Below, piece by piece: positions 1 to 8,020 of a DNA stretch of 64,000 nucleotides (positions are counted from its first letter, which is position 1; every line of letters begins with the position of its first letter). Below the pieces are notes generated by a model that did no database searches, was not told the origin of the DNA, and was given only the letters and a program-made list of their open reading frames with translations. The DNA comes from Streptomyces sp. NBC_01471. Lineage in GTDB: Bacteria; Actinomycetota; Actinomycetes; Streptomycetales; Streptomycetaceae. The position numbers and the translations under genes were made by a program. The DNA is taken from assembly GCF_041438865.1 (NCBI RefSeq), contig NZ_CP109450.1, positions 6,264,501 to 6,328,500 of the forward strand. Direction: 5' to 3'.

Positions 1-1363
1 GTCGCTGCCGTGCCGCGTCCAGGAGCGGCAGGTCGGACACCGTCCAGGCGCGGGCGTCCTCGCGCTGTAGCCGCTGCACGTCATCGGGGCCGAGCCAGGG
101 GGCACACATCCGCAGGTAGGCGGGCACCGACCACAGGTCTCCGACCAGGTCAGCCGCTTCGAGCAGCGGCCACGCGCGGCTGAACGCGGCCAGCAGCTCC
201 CGGTCGTGCAGCAGCGACGTGCGGAGCAGGCCTGCCGGGGCGTCTTCGTCGTGCTTGTCCACCAGAATCGTGAGCAGTTCCTCCCAGACCTGGTCGCGCG
301 CCTCGTTGTGCGGAGTACCGGGCTCTGCCGCTTCGAACGCCGCGGCCCAGTCACCGGCGCTCAGCCAGATGTCGGACCAGTGGGTCGTGACCGTCATGCC
401 CCGGGCGGGCGGCTCCTCGTAGAACCTGACGGCCGTCTCGACCGCCTTCACCAGGTCCGCCGACGACTTCAGAAGGGCCACGCCCTGGTCGGCCTCGGTA
501 GCGGCTGAGGCTCCCTCGGTGACGAGGTCCCGCAGGGTGCAGGTCTGTACGCCCTCCTCGCCGAGGCTGGGGAGGACGTCGGCGACGTACCCCAGGTACG
601 GCTGGTGCGGACCGACGAACAGCACGCCGCCCCGGTGGTGGCCCAGGTGCGGATCGGAGTAGAGAAGGTACGCGGAGCGGTGCAGAGCGACGACGGTCTT
701 TCCGGTGCCCGGGCCGCCGTCGACGACGAGAGCGCCGCGGGATCCCGCGCGGATGATGGCGTCCTGGTCGGCCTGGATGGTGCCGAGCACGTCGCGCATC
801 CGCGGTGACCGGTTGCTGCCCAGGCTCGCGATGAAGGCGGACTGGTCGTCGAGCGCGGCGTGCCCGGCGAACCTGTCCGGGGTGAACACCTCGTCCCAGT
901 AGTCGCTGATCCGGCCACCCGTCCAGCGATACCGGCGGCGGCTCGCCAGACCCATCGGGTTGGCATGGGTGGCTCCGAAGAACGGCTCAGCCGCGGGAGA
1001 ACGCCAGTCGATCAGCAGCCTGCGGCCCGCGCTGTCCTTGAGGCCGAGGCGCCCGACGTACACGGGCTCGTGGCTGTCCTCGCCGACCATGTGCCCGAGG
1101 CACAGGTCCAGGCCGAAGCGGCGCAGTGTGCGCAGGCGGGCGGTCAGCCGGTGGATCTCCATGTCCCGGTCCATCGCCTGCCGTCCGACGCCGCCGGGTG
1201 CCCTGCGCTCGGCATCGAGGCGGGCGGACAGCTCGGCGATCGACCGGTCCAGGCACTCCGCGATAGCCGCGAAGTGCTGCTCATCGCCCCCGACCAGCGA
1301 CGGGTCGGCCTTGAGGGAGAGGCGGTCGGGAAGGTCGAACGCTCTGGTGGTCAGCGGGTTCAT
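1..1363 (-). CDS. helR: HelR, RNA polymerase recycling ATPase (C-terminus beyond window)
   Basis: About 454 residues are visible and the frame runs off the left edge, so the C-terminal half is missing here. It is a superfamily-1 UvrD/Rep-like ATPase of the actinobacterial HelD/HelR branch. HelR-type proteins pull stalled or rifamycin-bound RNA polymerase off DNA and confer rifamycin tolerance. A Walker A motif (GGPGTGKT) lies near residue 216, preceded by the SPAAEPFFGATHANPMG block that I recognise from this family. The start ATG has GGAG 8 nt upstream. The gene lies downstream of, and in the same direction as, a rifamycin-associated element and a broken glycosyltransferase gene, so rifamycin induction is likely. 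No second copy of that element is visible directly before it. Confidence 0.9.
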   Translation of the reverse strand, partial: MNPLTTRAFDLPDRLSLKADPSLVGGDEQHFAAIAECLDRSIAELSARLDAERRAPGGVGRQAMDRDMEIHRLTARLRTLRRFGLDLCLGHMVGEDSHEPVYVGRLGLKDSAGRRLLIDWRSPAAEPFFGATHANPMGLASRRRYRWTGGRISDYWDEVFTPDRFAGHAALDDQSAFIASLGSNRSPRMRDVLGTIQADQDAIIRAGSRGALVVDGGPGTGKTVVALHRSAYLLYSDPHLGHHRGGVLFVGPHQPYLGYVADVLPSLGEEGVQTCTLRDLVTEGASAATEADQGVALLKSSADLVKAVETAVRFYEEPPARGMTVTTHWSDIWLSAGDWAAAFEAAEPGTPHNEARDQVWEELLTILVDKHDEDAPAGLLRTSLLHDRELLAAFSRAWPLLEAADLVGDLWSVPAYLRMCAPWLGPDDVQRLQREDARAWTVSDLPLLDAARQR

Positions 1364-1542
1364 GTGAGGGGCTCCGATCTGAGGTCGCTTGCAGCCGCTG
1401 CGCGCAGCAGGGCTTCCGGACCGGTGTGACGAACGTGGTGGCCACCGCGGCGGCACTGCTCCGCCGGACGCGGATTCCGCCGAACGCGGATACTGGGTCC
1501 TTCGGTCTGGGGTTGTTCGTTCTGGGGTGTTCGTTCCGGGGT

Positions 1543-2105
1543 TCACGCGGACATGGGCGGCATTTCTCGGCTGCCCATGCCGAGCAGCAGTTCAGCGACC
1601 ACGGTCGCCCCGTCGGTGCGGACCGTGCTCATCCAGGTCCCACAGCATCCGGTTGTCGGTCACGTCCTGCAGGAACGGCCGGCCCGGATACGCCAGTGCG
1701 GGTGCTGCGGCGACGGCAGGGTGAGCTGCTGGAAGTGAGGGGCACGGAGCGGATGCCCAGCTTCTCGGCCACCGACCGCGCACCGGCCGCGGCCGGCGTC
1801 ACACCGGTCGCCGCCAGCACATCGCATGCCTCGGCCACCGGGGTGACCGCGCCGAACCGGGAGACGATCAACTGGGGCGCGCGCCGGGGCAGAGATGAGG
1901 GCCGCGGGGTCCGGGCCGTCAGCGCCCGCGCCCACCGGCCGACCGGCACCAGCGGCACGCCGACACCGGCCAACCGCTCGGCGCACTAGTCGTCCGGCGG
2001 CGCACACACCCGTACCTCCGAGCCGAGGGCGCGCAACCGCACCGCGAGCCCCACCAGCGGTTCGACGTCCCCGCGCGACCCATACGTCGTCAACAGCACG
2101 CGCAC
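1543..2105 (-). pseudogene. rgt: Rifamycin glycosyltransferase (Rgt) pseudogene
   Basis: This is a decayed glycosyltransferase of the Rgt/GtfB type. A GTG at 2105 starts a typical N-terminus (RVLLTTYGSRGDVEPLVGL), but an in-frame TAG interrupts it at 1988-1986. Reading continues in the same frame (CAERLAGVGVPLVPVG, then GARSVAEKLGIR) and is frameshifted near 1750, where the next frame gives TLPSPQHP and VTDNRMLWDLDEHG. Near 1622 the sequence jumps straight to a typical C-terminus (VRTDGATVVAELLLG) and ends at TGA 1545-1543. Roughly 230-270 central residues are therefore deleted. Intact homologues add a sugar to the rifamycin ansa-chain hydroxyl. The combination of nonsense codon, frameshift and deletion makes function very unlikely. 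Confidence 0.85.
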
Positions 2106-2160
2106 TTCGCGACTCGCATTCCCGTAGATCCTGGTTCGGCCGACGATTCTGCGGTACGGA

Positions 2161-2183
2161 GGGGGCCTTGCCGCAAGCCCCCC
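2161..2183. promoter_or_regulatory. Rifamycin-associated element (RAE)
   Basis: The minus strand carries a near-perfect inverted repeat whose core is GGGGCTTGCGGCAAGGCCC. This is the 19-bp RAE consensus as I remember it from actinomycete rifamycin-inactivation genes (rph, rgt, arr, rox, helR). It sits 55 bp upstream of the rgt pseudogene start and about 800 bp upstream of helR, pointing toward both. It is intact although the first gene it served is dead. Confidence 0.8.
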
Positions 2184-2196
2184 AGTGCGCTATAAG
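2168..2196 (+). promoter_or_regulatory. Candidate promoter overlapping the RAE, facing right
   Basis: TTGCCG (2168-2173) and TATAAG (2191-2196) are separated by exactly 17 bp, a good vegetative sigma-factor promoter on the plus strand. The -35 lies inside the RAE. Transcription would start near 2203, directly before a factor-independent terminator, so only a transcript of about 40 nt is expected. Confidence 0.45.
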
Positions 2197-2205
2197 TTAA
2201 AAGTG

Positions 2206-2239
2206 GCAAGGAGTGGGAACTCTCCTTGCTTTTTATTTT
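2206..2239 (+). terminator. Rho-independent terminator
   Basis: An 8-bp perfect stem (GCAAGGAG with CTCCTTGC) and an 8-nt loop are followed by a T-rich run (TTTTTATTTT). This is unusually classical for Streptomyces. The T-run makes it plus-strand directed, although no plus-strand gene precedes it. From 2240 to 2416 I see nothing recognisable. Confidence 0.7.
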
Positions 2240-2416
2240 GTCTTCTGCCGCCCGGTCCGGACGGCAGACCTTTTCGCGAACTCCTGGCGAAGTGGCATCA
2301 GCGCTTTCTGGTCGCCCTTACTTGTCGGTGCAAGTCCGTACGCCAACCCGGAGCCTCTTTCCCCCCGGCCGGCGCTATCAGCACGGTTGCGGTCGAGCAG
2401 AGCCTCGCCCACCGCC

Positions 2417-2950
2417 TCACAACGACTTCGACCAGTTGGTCAGAGTGGTGAAGTCCCTCTCCCGCAAGCCGTGTCGGGGCCGGATCCGTAGAAGCAGCGA
2501 CGGCGCGTCATGGTGAGTCGTGACATGAGCCGTGTCCAGGTCCGTGATCATGTCGTCCACCCAGGCGAAGGGGCGGCCCGCCGCCCACTCCAGAAGCGGG
2601 CGCGTCTTCCAGAAGAGGCCGTCGGGGTCCTTGGCGAAGAGCTCGGGCCATTCGATGACCGGTAGCGCGTGCGGCAGGCCGATGACCGGGCCGATCATCT
2701 CGTTCGCCTCGTGCATCCAGGTGGTCGCCCACACGAGTTCGAAGGGGAGAGCCGTGAGGCGGGCGCCGTGCTCCGGATGCAGGCGGACGCATAGGCCGCG
2801 GCGGTGGGCCCGGGAACCCGGGGTCTGGCGCGCGAGCCAGTTCGCCGGGTGGAGGCGGTGGGCCGTGTAGCCGCGCAGGCGAGCGAGCCGGGCGCTGTAC
2901 GGGTTGAGGGGGCCATCCACGTCGATGAGGAGCAGCGGGCGATCCGTCAT
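2417..2950 (-). CDS. HAD-fold protein of the Swiss-Army-Knife RNA-repair type
   Basis: 177 residues. The N-terminus LLIDVDGPLNP (about residues 6-16) is the HAD motif with the nucleophilic Asp and the DxD arrangement. WATTWMHEAN and FAWVDD later in the protein match the compact HAD domain linked to RNA repair and RNA ligase proteins. Many Streptomyces carry stand-alone copies of unproven function, and phosphatase or phosphotransfer activity is inferred. It starts 60 bp from, and divergently to, the STAND ATPase gene, so the two probably share a promoter region and may work together. The ATG at 2950 fits the family N-terminus. Its specific substrate is unknown. Confidence 0.75.
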   Translation of the reverse strand: MTDRPLLLIDVDGPLNPYSARLARLRGYTAHRLHPANWLARQTPGSRAHRRGLCVRLHPEHGARLTALPFELVWATTWMHEANEMIGPVIGLPHALPVIEWPELFAKDPDGLFWKTRPLLEWAAGRPFAWVDDMITDLDTAHVTTHHDAPSLLLRIRPRHGLRERDFTTLTNWSKSL

Positions 2951-3010
2951 GCCACGTTACTTCCCCTCGCGAGGGGCCCCAATGTCTGTGGCTCTGCATA
3001 CAGTTGATAC

Positions 3011-5146
3011 GTGGTCGAAGAGACGCGGAACAGCGTGAGCGGGCAGGCCGACGTGAGGACGGTCGTTCAGGCCGGAAGTATGGGGGAGGTCCACTTTCAT
3101 GAGAGTGCGGATACGGGTCCTGAGATCGCCGCGTTCCAGCTTCCGCCCGGCGCCGGCCACTTCGTCAACCGGGACGACGAACAGGCCTCTGTGATCAGGG
3201 CGGTTCACGAGCGCAGAGAGGCAGGCGCAGAGGCCCGCAGGGTCACTGCGGAGCGGCCGCTCGTCGTAGCGGTCCGCGGGCTGCGCGGTGTCGGCAAGAC
3301 GGCGCTCGGAGTGCGGCTCGCGCGGGGGCTGGCGGAGGAATTCCCTGATGCCCTGAGGTTCGTCGACCTCGACGACCACCGCAGGGACGGAGGCGTCGAC
3401 ACGGCGGAGGTGCTGGGGGAACTGCTCCGCTCGCTCGGGGTGCGGCCGGACTGGGTGGAGCCGGCGTACGCGGGGCGCCGCAGTCAGTACTGGGCCCGCA
3501 CCCAGGGCAGACGCCTGGTCCTGGTGGTGGACAACGTCCGGTTCGGGCTGGAACTCGATCAGCTGATGCCCGCATCGGCGGACTCCGTCGTGATCGCCAT
3601 CAGCCAGGGCCGGCTGGACGACCTGAAGGGCGGCGCCGACCTGGAGATCCCCCTCGGGCCGCTCGGCGACGAGCACGCCGTACAGCTGCTGCGCGGAATC
3701 GCCGACGACCCGCGCTTCTCCACCGAGCCGGCGGCTGCCGAGGCCCTGGCCCGGGCGTGCGGGGGCCTGCCCGCCGCGCTGGAGGTCGCGGGTGAGTGGC
3801 TGCGCAAGCACCGTAGGAGGAGACTCCTGCGGCTGGTCGCCCAGCTGACCGACGAGCTGGCGGAGAGGGGCCTTCCCATGGTCGAAGCCGTCTGGGACGC
3901 GGCGTACGGGGATCTCGGGCCGGACGCCGCCCGGCTGTACCGGCTGCTCACGGTGCACCCCGGCCCGTATCTCGCGCCGGAGGCCGTCACCGCGCTGTTC
4001 GGCGAGGGTGCGGATGCCGCTGAGGACGCCCTGGAGGAGCTGGAGCGCGCCAGTCTGCTGCTGCCGGGGCGCGGCGGCCGCCCGGCGATGCACGATCTGC
4101 TCCGGGCCCACGCGGTGCGCTGCGCCCGGCGGGACGGCGGAGAGGCCGGGGCCGCCGAGGCACGTGTGCGGGTCGTCCGCTGGTATCTGCGCCAGGCCCA
4201 GCGGGCGGACGAACTGGCCGCAGGACCGCGCATGAAGTTCGCCGACGCGGTGCCCGCCATCGAGGGGGCACCGGATGTGGAGTTCGGATCGGGCAAGCAG
4301 CACGCTCTGCGGTGGCTGGAGAGCGAACGGCTCGCCCTGTACGGATGCGTCCGCGCCGCCTACACGTACGGGATGGACACGGAGGCCTGGGCTCTCTGCG
4401 AACCCTTGTGGACGCATTTCCTCGATCACGCGCACTACGGCGAGGTGACCGAGGCATTCCGCACGGGCCGGGACGCCGCTCAGCGAGCCGGGAACATCGC
4501 CGCCCTGGTGCGGATGCGCTGCCAACTGGCCCGCCCGCTGTGGGAACAGGAGCGGTACGAGGAGGCGGAGACCGAGGTGGGGCTCGCGGTGAGCGGCGCC
4601 CGGGTGCTCGGTGGCGAGTTGACCGACAACGAGCTGAAACTGTGGCCGTCCGCACTGGAGTTCCGTGGCAAGGTCCGTTCCGTGCGAGGGGACTGGGCGG
4701 GCGCCGTGCCGGACTTCGAGGAGTCCCGGCAGATCCACACCCGGATCAAGAACCCGTACGGAGTGCTGCTCCAGACCCACCTGCTGGGCCAGGCCGCCGC
4801 GGCCCTGGGCGAACTGGACAGGGCGGCAACGCTGTTGGCGCAGGCCCACGGGATGGCCCGGGAGCAACGGCGCGAACGAATGACCGCCCGGACCGGCTTC
4901 GAGCTGGGCCGGGTGCTGCAGGGGCTCGCGCGCCGGGAGGAGGCCGCCGAACTGTACGCAGCCGCCCTGGCCGGGGCTCGTGGGCGTGGCTCAGGGCGGG
5001 ACGAAGTGCGGATCCTGGAGGCGCTCGCCTCACTGGCGGCGGACTGCGGCGATGAGGGGACGGCGTCGGAGCACCGGGCGTCGGCCCGGGCGATCCGCGA
5101 GCGGGAGGGTGGCCTTCCGGACACCGGCACCGACAGCCCGTCCTGA
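3011..5146 (+). CDS. STAND (NB-ARC-like) ATPase with TPR repeats and an amyloid-like N-terminal motif
   Basis: 711 residues. Order of parts: a short N-terminus with VVQAGSMGEVHFH (residues 18-30), resembling the RHIM/BASS amyloid signalling motifs of bacterial NLR-like proteins; an NB-ARC/AP-ATPase core with Walker A GLRGVGKT (90-97), Walker B LVLVVDNV (about 170) and the GGLPAAL helix; a winged-helix-like linker; and a C-terminal TPR array (about 430-690). Such proteins act as signal-sensing switches, either regulators or anti-phage sensors. No effector domain is fused in cis, so any effector would act in trans. The start is GTG, with TACAGT at 2999-3004 ending 6 nt before it, so the mRNA is probably leaderless. 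The family call is solid and the biological role is open. Confidence 0.85.
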   Translation: MVEETRNSVSGQADVRTVVQAGSMGEVHFHESADTGPEIAAFQLPPGAGHFVNRDDEQASVIRAVHERREAGAEARRVTAERPLVVAVRGLRGVGKTALGVRLARGLAEEFPDALRFVDLDDHRRDGGVDTAEVLGELLRSLGVRPDWVEPAYAGRRSQYWARTQGRRLVLVVDNVRFGLELDQLMPASADSVVIAISQGRLDDLKGGADLEIPLGPLGDEHAVQLLRGIADDPRFSTEPAAAEALARACGGLPAALEVAGEWLRKHRRRRLLRLVAQLTDELAERGLPMVEAVWDAAYGDLGPDAARLYRLLTVHPGPYLAPEAVTALFGEGADAAEDALEELERASLLLPGRGGRPAMHDLLRAHAVRCARRDGGEAGAAEARVRVVRWYLRQAQRADELAAGPRMKFADAVPAIEGAPDVEFGSGKQHALRWLESERLALYGCVRAAYTYGMDTEAWALCEPLWTHFLDHAHYGEVTEAFRTGRDAAQRAGNIAALVRMRCQLARPLWEQERYEEAETEVGLAVSGARVLGGELTDNELKLWPSALEFRGKVRSVRGDWAGAVPDFEESRQIHTRIKNPYGVLLQTHLLGQAAAALGELDRAATLLAQAHGMAREQRRERMTARTGFELGRVLQGLARREEAAELYAAALAGARGRGSGRDEVRILEALASLAADCGDEGTASEHRASARAIREREGGLPDTGTDSPS

Positions 5147-5173
5147 TCCGGCCGGATTCATCTTGCCCTGCCC

Positions 5174-5203
5174 TGCCTTGCCCAGGCGCGGCGGGGCAAG
5201 GCA
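5174..5203. terminator. Hairpin terminator between convergent genes
   Basis: A perfect 10-bp stem (TGCCTTGCCC with GGGCAAGGCA) with a 10-nt loop lies in the 84-bp gap between the STAND gene and the convergent glycerophosphotransferase-like gene. It could serve both. Confidence 0.65.
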
Positions 5204-5230
5204 CGCCCACCCGATCCTGCTGGGCGGCGG

Positions 5231-6934
5231 CTACAGCTCGTAGGCCGCCTCGTCCTCACCGGCGGGAGCCAGGTGTGTGCGGTACGTCCGGCCCGCCACC
5301 TGGCAGCGCAGGGTGACCGGAGCGCCGGGGTGCGGGTTGTCGCTCAGCCAGGCGTGCACACCGGAGAGAACGGCGGCCGGATCTGTCCGTACGACGGTCC
5401 CTTCGGCGGGGGACCCCTCGATGCGGACGGTGAGCAGCGGCATCTGCGCCCTGCGGAGCAGCCAGCGGGAGGCGGAGAGTTCGACCGCGGCCGTTCGGCG
5501 CCCCGGGTGGTCGGCGAGCGTGCGCGCGGTCCAGCCTGCTGCCGTCCAGGTGACCGAGTGCGGCGCGATCCGCTCCGGCCGGGTGGTGCGGCGGCGGAAC
5601 AACAGCGCCGCGCTCCGGGACTGGGGGACGGTGGCGCGTTCCGGCTCGACCGCGAGGTGGTGGGCCGGGAGTTCGGTGTGGGCGGGGCGGCGCTCGACGC
5701 TGATGTCCGCTCCGTGGACCTCCGTCCGCACGGCGAAGGCCGCCGGGGTGCTCGGGGCGGGAGTGGGCGGCGGAAGGGGGCGGGCGTTGATCGCGGCCGT
5801 CGGGGGAGCGAGGCCCAGCAGTGCGTAGAGCTCGGTGCGCAGCCGGTCCAGGGCCCTGCCCCGTTCGGCGAAGGCCGGCGCGGCCAGGACGCGGACCGCT
5901 TGCGGGGAGTGGGCTGCCAGCACCGGTTCCAGGTCGGCTGCCGTGTCCAGGACCGTTGCCCGGGAGAGGAGTTCGGCCATCGGCGTGCCGGGGATCAGTT
6001 CGCTGCCGCCGTCGCACCCCGCCGCCATCGGGATGCCCAGCGCCGCCGCGTACAGTGCCGTCGAACCGTGGTCGGTGATGACGCCGTCGGCCGCCACGAG
6101 GACCGAGGCCCACTCTTCGTACGGTCGCGCCAGGAGCATTCCTGATGCGAGCGCGGGGGCGAGGGCCTGCCGCAGGTCGTACGCGCCCGTCCTGCTGTGC
6201 TCGTTGGGATGCAGGATCAGCGCCAACTGGTAGGTGTCGCAGTCGAGGTGGGCGGCCAGCTCGGCGGGCAGTTCCGGCCGGCGCTCCAGCAGGGACTCCG
6301 GCCCCCAGGTCGAGGTCAGGGCGATGAGCCTGCGGTCTCCGGTCCCCAGGGCGGCGCGATAGGCGTCACGGCGCGGCAGTGATGCGAGCATGCGGTCCAG
6401 CACGGGGTCTCCGACCACGGTCGCGCGGGCTGCCGCCGCCGGGCAGCGGGCCGCGAGCCGTGCGATCTGGCCGGGGTGGGCGAGCCCGTGCAGATCGGCC
6501 AGCGGCCGGCCGTCGCGCAGCAGCCATACGGGGTCGAGCCCGGAGGCCGCATCGGCGGAGCCTTCTCCGGTGAGCGACTTGTTGAAGCCCGCTCCGTGCG
6601 GGAGCAGGGCGAGCGGCCCGGTGAGCAGATGCAGATCGCCCTTGGGGCTGGCGGCGACCACCAGGTCGTACGGCTGCCGCAGGGCTTCCGCCCAGGGGAC
6701 GGTGCGCGCACCCGCGGTCTCTATCGCTGCGAGTGCGTCGACCCCGAAATCGGAGCCGGGGACCAGAGTGAACCTGCGGTGGCCGATTCGCCCGTCGCCG
6801 GCGAAGACCGGCGCCACGTCGAGGAGCCGGTGCAGAGCGGTGGCCGAACGCGCAGCGAAGAGGACCGACTTCTGAACTGCCCGCTGCCCGCTGCCCGCTG
6901 CCCGCTGCCCGCTGCCCGCTATTGGATCGTTCAT
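5231..6934 (-). CDS. CDP-glycerol glycerophosphotransferase-like protein
   Basis: About 567 residues from the ATG at 6934. The centre resembles the CDP-glycerol:poly(glycerophosphate) glycerophosphotransferase family: LLPHGAGFNK, LHPNEHSRTGAYD, a substrate-loop-like ITDHGSTALYAAALGIP (about residues 300-316) and a C-terminal beta-rich region. Family members build teichoic-acid-like wall polymers. The actinobacterial branch is uncharacterised and its substrate is unknown. The start is uncertain. Residues 6-19 (AGSGQRAAGSGQRA) are encoded by a CTGCCCG heptamer repeat, and homologues would be expected to begin near KSVLFAARSATALHRLLDV, just after the repeat, where no start codon is seen. No good ribosome-binding site precedes 6934. 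The open frame reaches 7009. Confidence 0.7.
   Translation of the reverse strand: MNDPIAGSGQRAAGSGQRAVQKSVLFAARSATALHRLLDVAPVFAGDGRIGHRRFTLVPGSDFGVDALAAIETAGARTVPWAEALRQPYDLVVAASPKGDLHLLTGPLALLPHGAGFNKSLTGEGSADAASGLDPVWLLRDGRPLADLHGLAHPGQIARLAARCPAAAARATVVGDPVLDRMLASLPRRDAYRAALGTGDRRLIALTSTWGPESLLERRPELPAELAAHLDCDTYQLALILHPNEHSRTGAYDLRQALAPALASGMLLARPYEEWASVLVAADGVITDHGSTALYAAALGIPMAAGCDGGSELIPGTPMAELLSRATVLDTAADLEPVLAAHSPQAVRVLAAPAFAERGRALDRLRTELYALLGLAPPTAAINARPLPPPTPAPSTPAAFAVRTEVHGADISVERRPAHTELPAHHLAVEPERATVPQSRSAALLFRRRTTRPERIAPHSVTWTAAGWTARTLADHPGRRTAAVELSASRWLLRRAQMPLLTVRIEGSPAEGTVVRTDPAAVLSGVHAWLSDNPHPGAPVTLRCQVAGRTYRTHLAPAGEDEAAYEL
6877..6920. repeat. Heptanucleotide tandem repeat, 6.3 copies of CTGCCCG
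   Basis: Six exact units run from 6877 to 6918 and a partial unit ends at 6920. They lie inside the 5' end of the minus-strand glycerophosphotransferase-like gene. The unit is not a multiple of three, so gain or loss of one copy would shift the reading frame. Confidence 0.9.
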
Positions 6935-7110
6935 CCTAGTCCATGGCCCACTGCCGGTTATGGCGTCTTTGCCATTCTCTTGCGTATGTGACGGCTCGGG
7001 CAGTGGCATGCCGAGATTCTACCGGGAGTGCTGCTTCTGTTCCTCGCGCCTTGAACCATGGCAGTAATAATCCCTGGATCCGGGGGAGTTGGCGCTGCTA
7101 CGTTCCATCC

Positions 7111-7854
7111 GTGGCGAAACTCAATCAGATCATCGCAGTCGAAAAGGGAATCAAGTCCAGGTCCCACCAGGACCTCACCGCGTCCCAGCAGGGACTGCAG
7201 AAGCCGGTCCTGCTGTCGGGGATTTCCCGCACCTACCAGCCGAAGGACGAAGAGGGCGAGCAGTTGCCGCCCGAGTCCACGCGGGTCCAGGTGCAGGCCG
7301 AGGATGTGCTGCGGGACACCGCATCCACCCTGACCAGGCTCTTTGATGTCACTGCCACCAAGGACTGGGCGAACTGCTCCGCCCGCGCCGATGTGTTGGT
7401 CGACGGGCGTACGCTGCTCACCGCCGTGCCGGTCTCGTATCTGCTTTTCCTGGAGAAACAGCTCACCGACCTCCATACCTTCGCACGGAAGCTGCCGATT
7501 CTGGACGCATCCGAATTCTGGGTGCAGGATCCCTCGACGGACGCGTGGAAGACCGAGCCGGTGCGCACGGTCCGTACGAGGAAGGTGCCCCGAAATCACG
7601 TCAAGGCCGAGGCGACCGAAAACCATCCGGCGCAGGTCGAGGTGTATTACGAGGATGTGCCGGTCGGCTACTGGACCACGGTGAAGTTCTCCGGTGCGCT
7701 GCCTGCCCGCCGGGTCAATGAGCTGGTGGGCAGGATCGAGAAGCTGCAGCAGGCGGTGAAGTTCGCACGAGAGGACGCCAACAGCGCCGACGTCACCGAC
7801 GAGCACGTGGGCGATGCGGTATTCGGCTATCTCTTCGGGGGCGGGCAGGGGTAG
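7111..7854 (+). CDS. Conserved Streptomyces protein of unknown function
   Basis: 247 residues, soluble, with no signal peptide or membrane segment. It begins AKLNQIIAVEKGIKSRSHQDL. The middle is acidic and Trp-rich, with a segment reading LPILDASEFWVQDPSTDAWKT, and a Lys/Arg-rich helical stretch follows. I recognise it as a widespread actinobacterial hypothetical family but know no function. The frame is open upstream to 6943. The GTG at 7111 is chosen because the family starts at VAKLNQ and because TACGTT (7099-7104) ends 6 nt before it, as in leaderless genes. It is divergent from the glycerophosphotransferase-like gene. A GC-rich hairpin follows its stop codon. Confidence 0.75.
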   Translation: MAKLNQIIAVEKGIKSRSHQDLTASQQGLQKPVLLSGISRTYQPKDEEGEQLPPESTRVQVQAEDVLRDTASTLTRLFDVTATKDWANCSARADVLVDGRTLLTAVPVSYLLFLEKQLTDLHTFARKLPILDASEFWVQDPSTDAWKTEPVRTVRTRKVPRNHVKAEATENHPAQVEVYYEDVPVGYWTTVKFSGALPARRVNELVGRIEKLQQAVKFAREDANSADVTDEHVGDAVFGYLFGGGQG

Positions 7855-7865
7855 CGTCAGAGACT

Positions 7866-7892
7866 CCCCGGCCGCTTCAGTGCGGCCCGGGG
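7866..7892 (+). terminator. Hairpin terminator
   Basis: CCCCGGCCGC and GCGGCCCGGGG pair around a TTCAGT loop with one bulge, 12 bp after the preceding stop codon. There is no T-run, as is common in Streptomyces. Confidence 0.5.
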
Positions 7893-8020
7893 TGCGCGAG
7901 GAGCGCAAGCTGAAACTGAAGTTCGTCGTGATGAAGCGGCATGAGCCGCGTTCCATCTCAGACTCTCGCTCCAGACTCAGCATTCGCCGCTCATCTCCGG
8001 TCCGACCGGGCACGGGCTTG

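Noticed and set aside
2322..2344. TTGTCGGTG-N8-TACGCC on the plus strand, like the damage promoters.
   Set aside because: The -10 lacks its final T and no plus-strand gene follows; the next gene runs the other way. Probably chance.
2957..4867. Long open frames opposite real genes (also 11724-13319, 15224-17197, 21074-23287 and 24868-27402, minus strand).
   Set aside because: They are antisense to well-identified genes, and their length follows from GC-rich third codon positions. Their products resemble no protein family.
7857..8020. Group I or group II intron halves flanking the permuted tRNA-like element.
   Set aside because: TCAGAGACT near 7859 recalls a group I core sequence, but it lies in the hairpin right after a stop codon, no partner core element is seen, and the exon end lacks the expected U.
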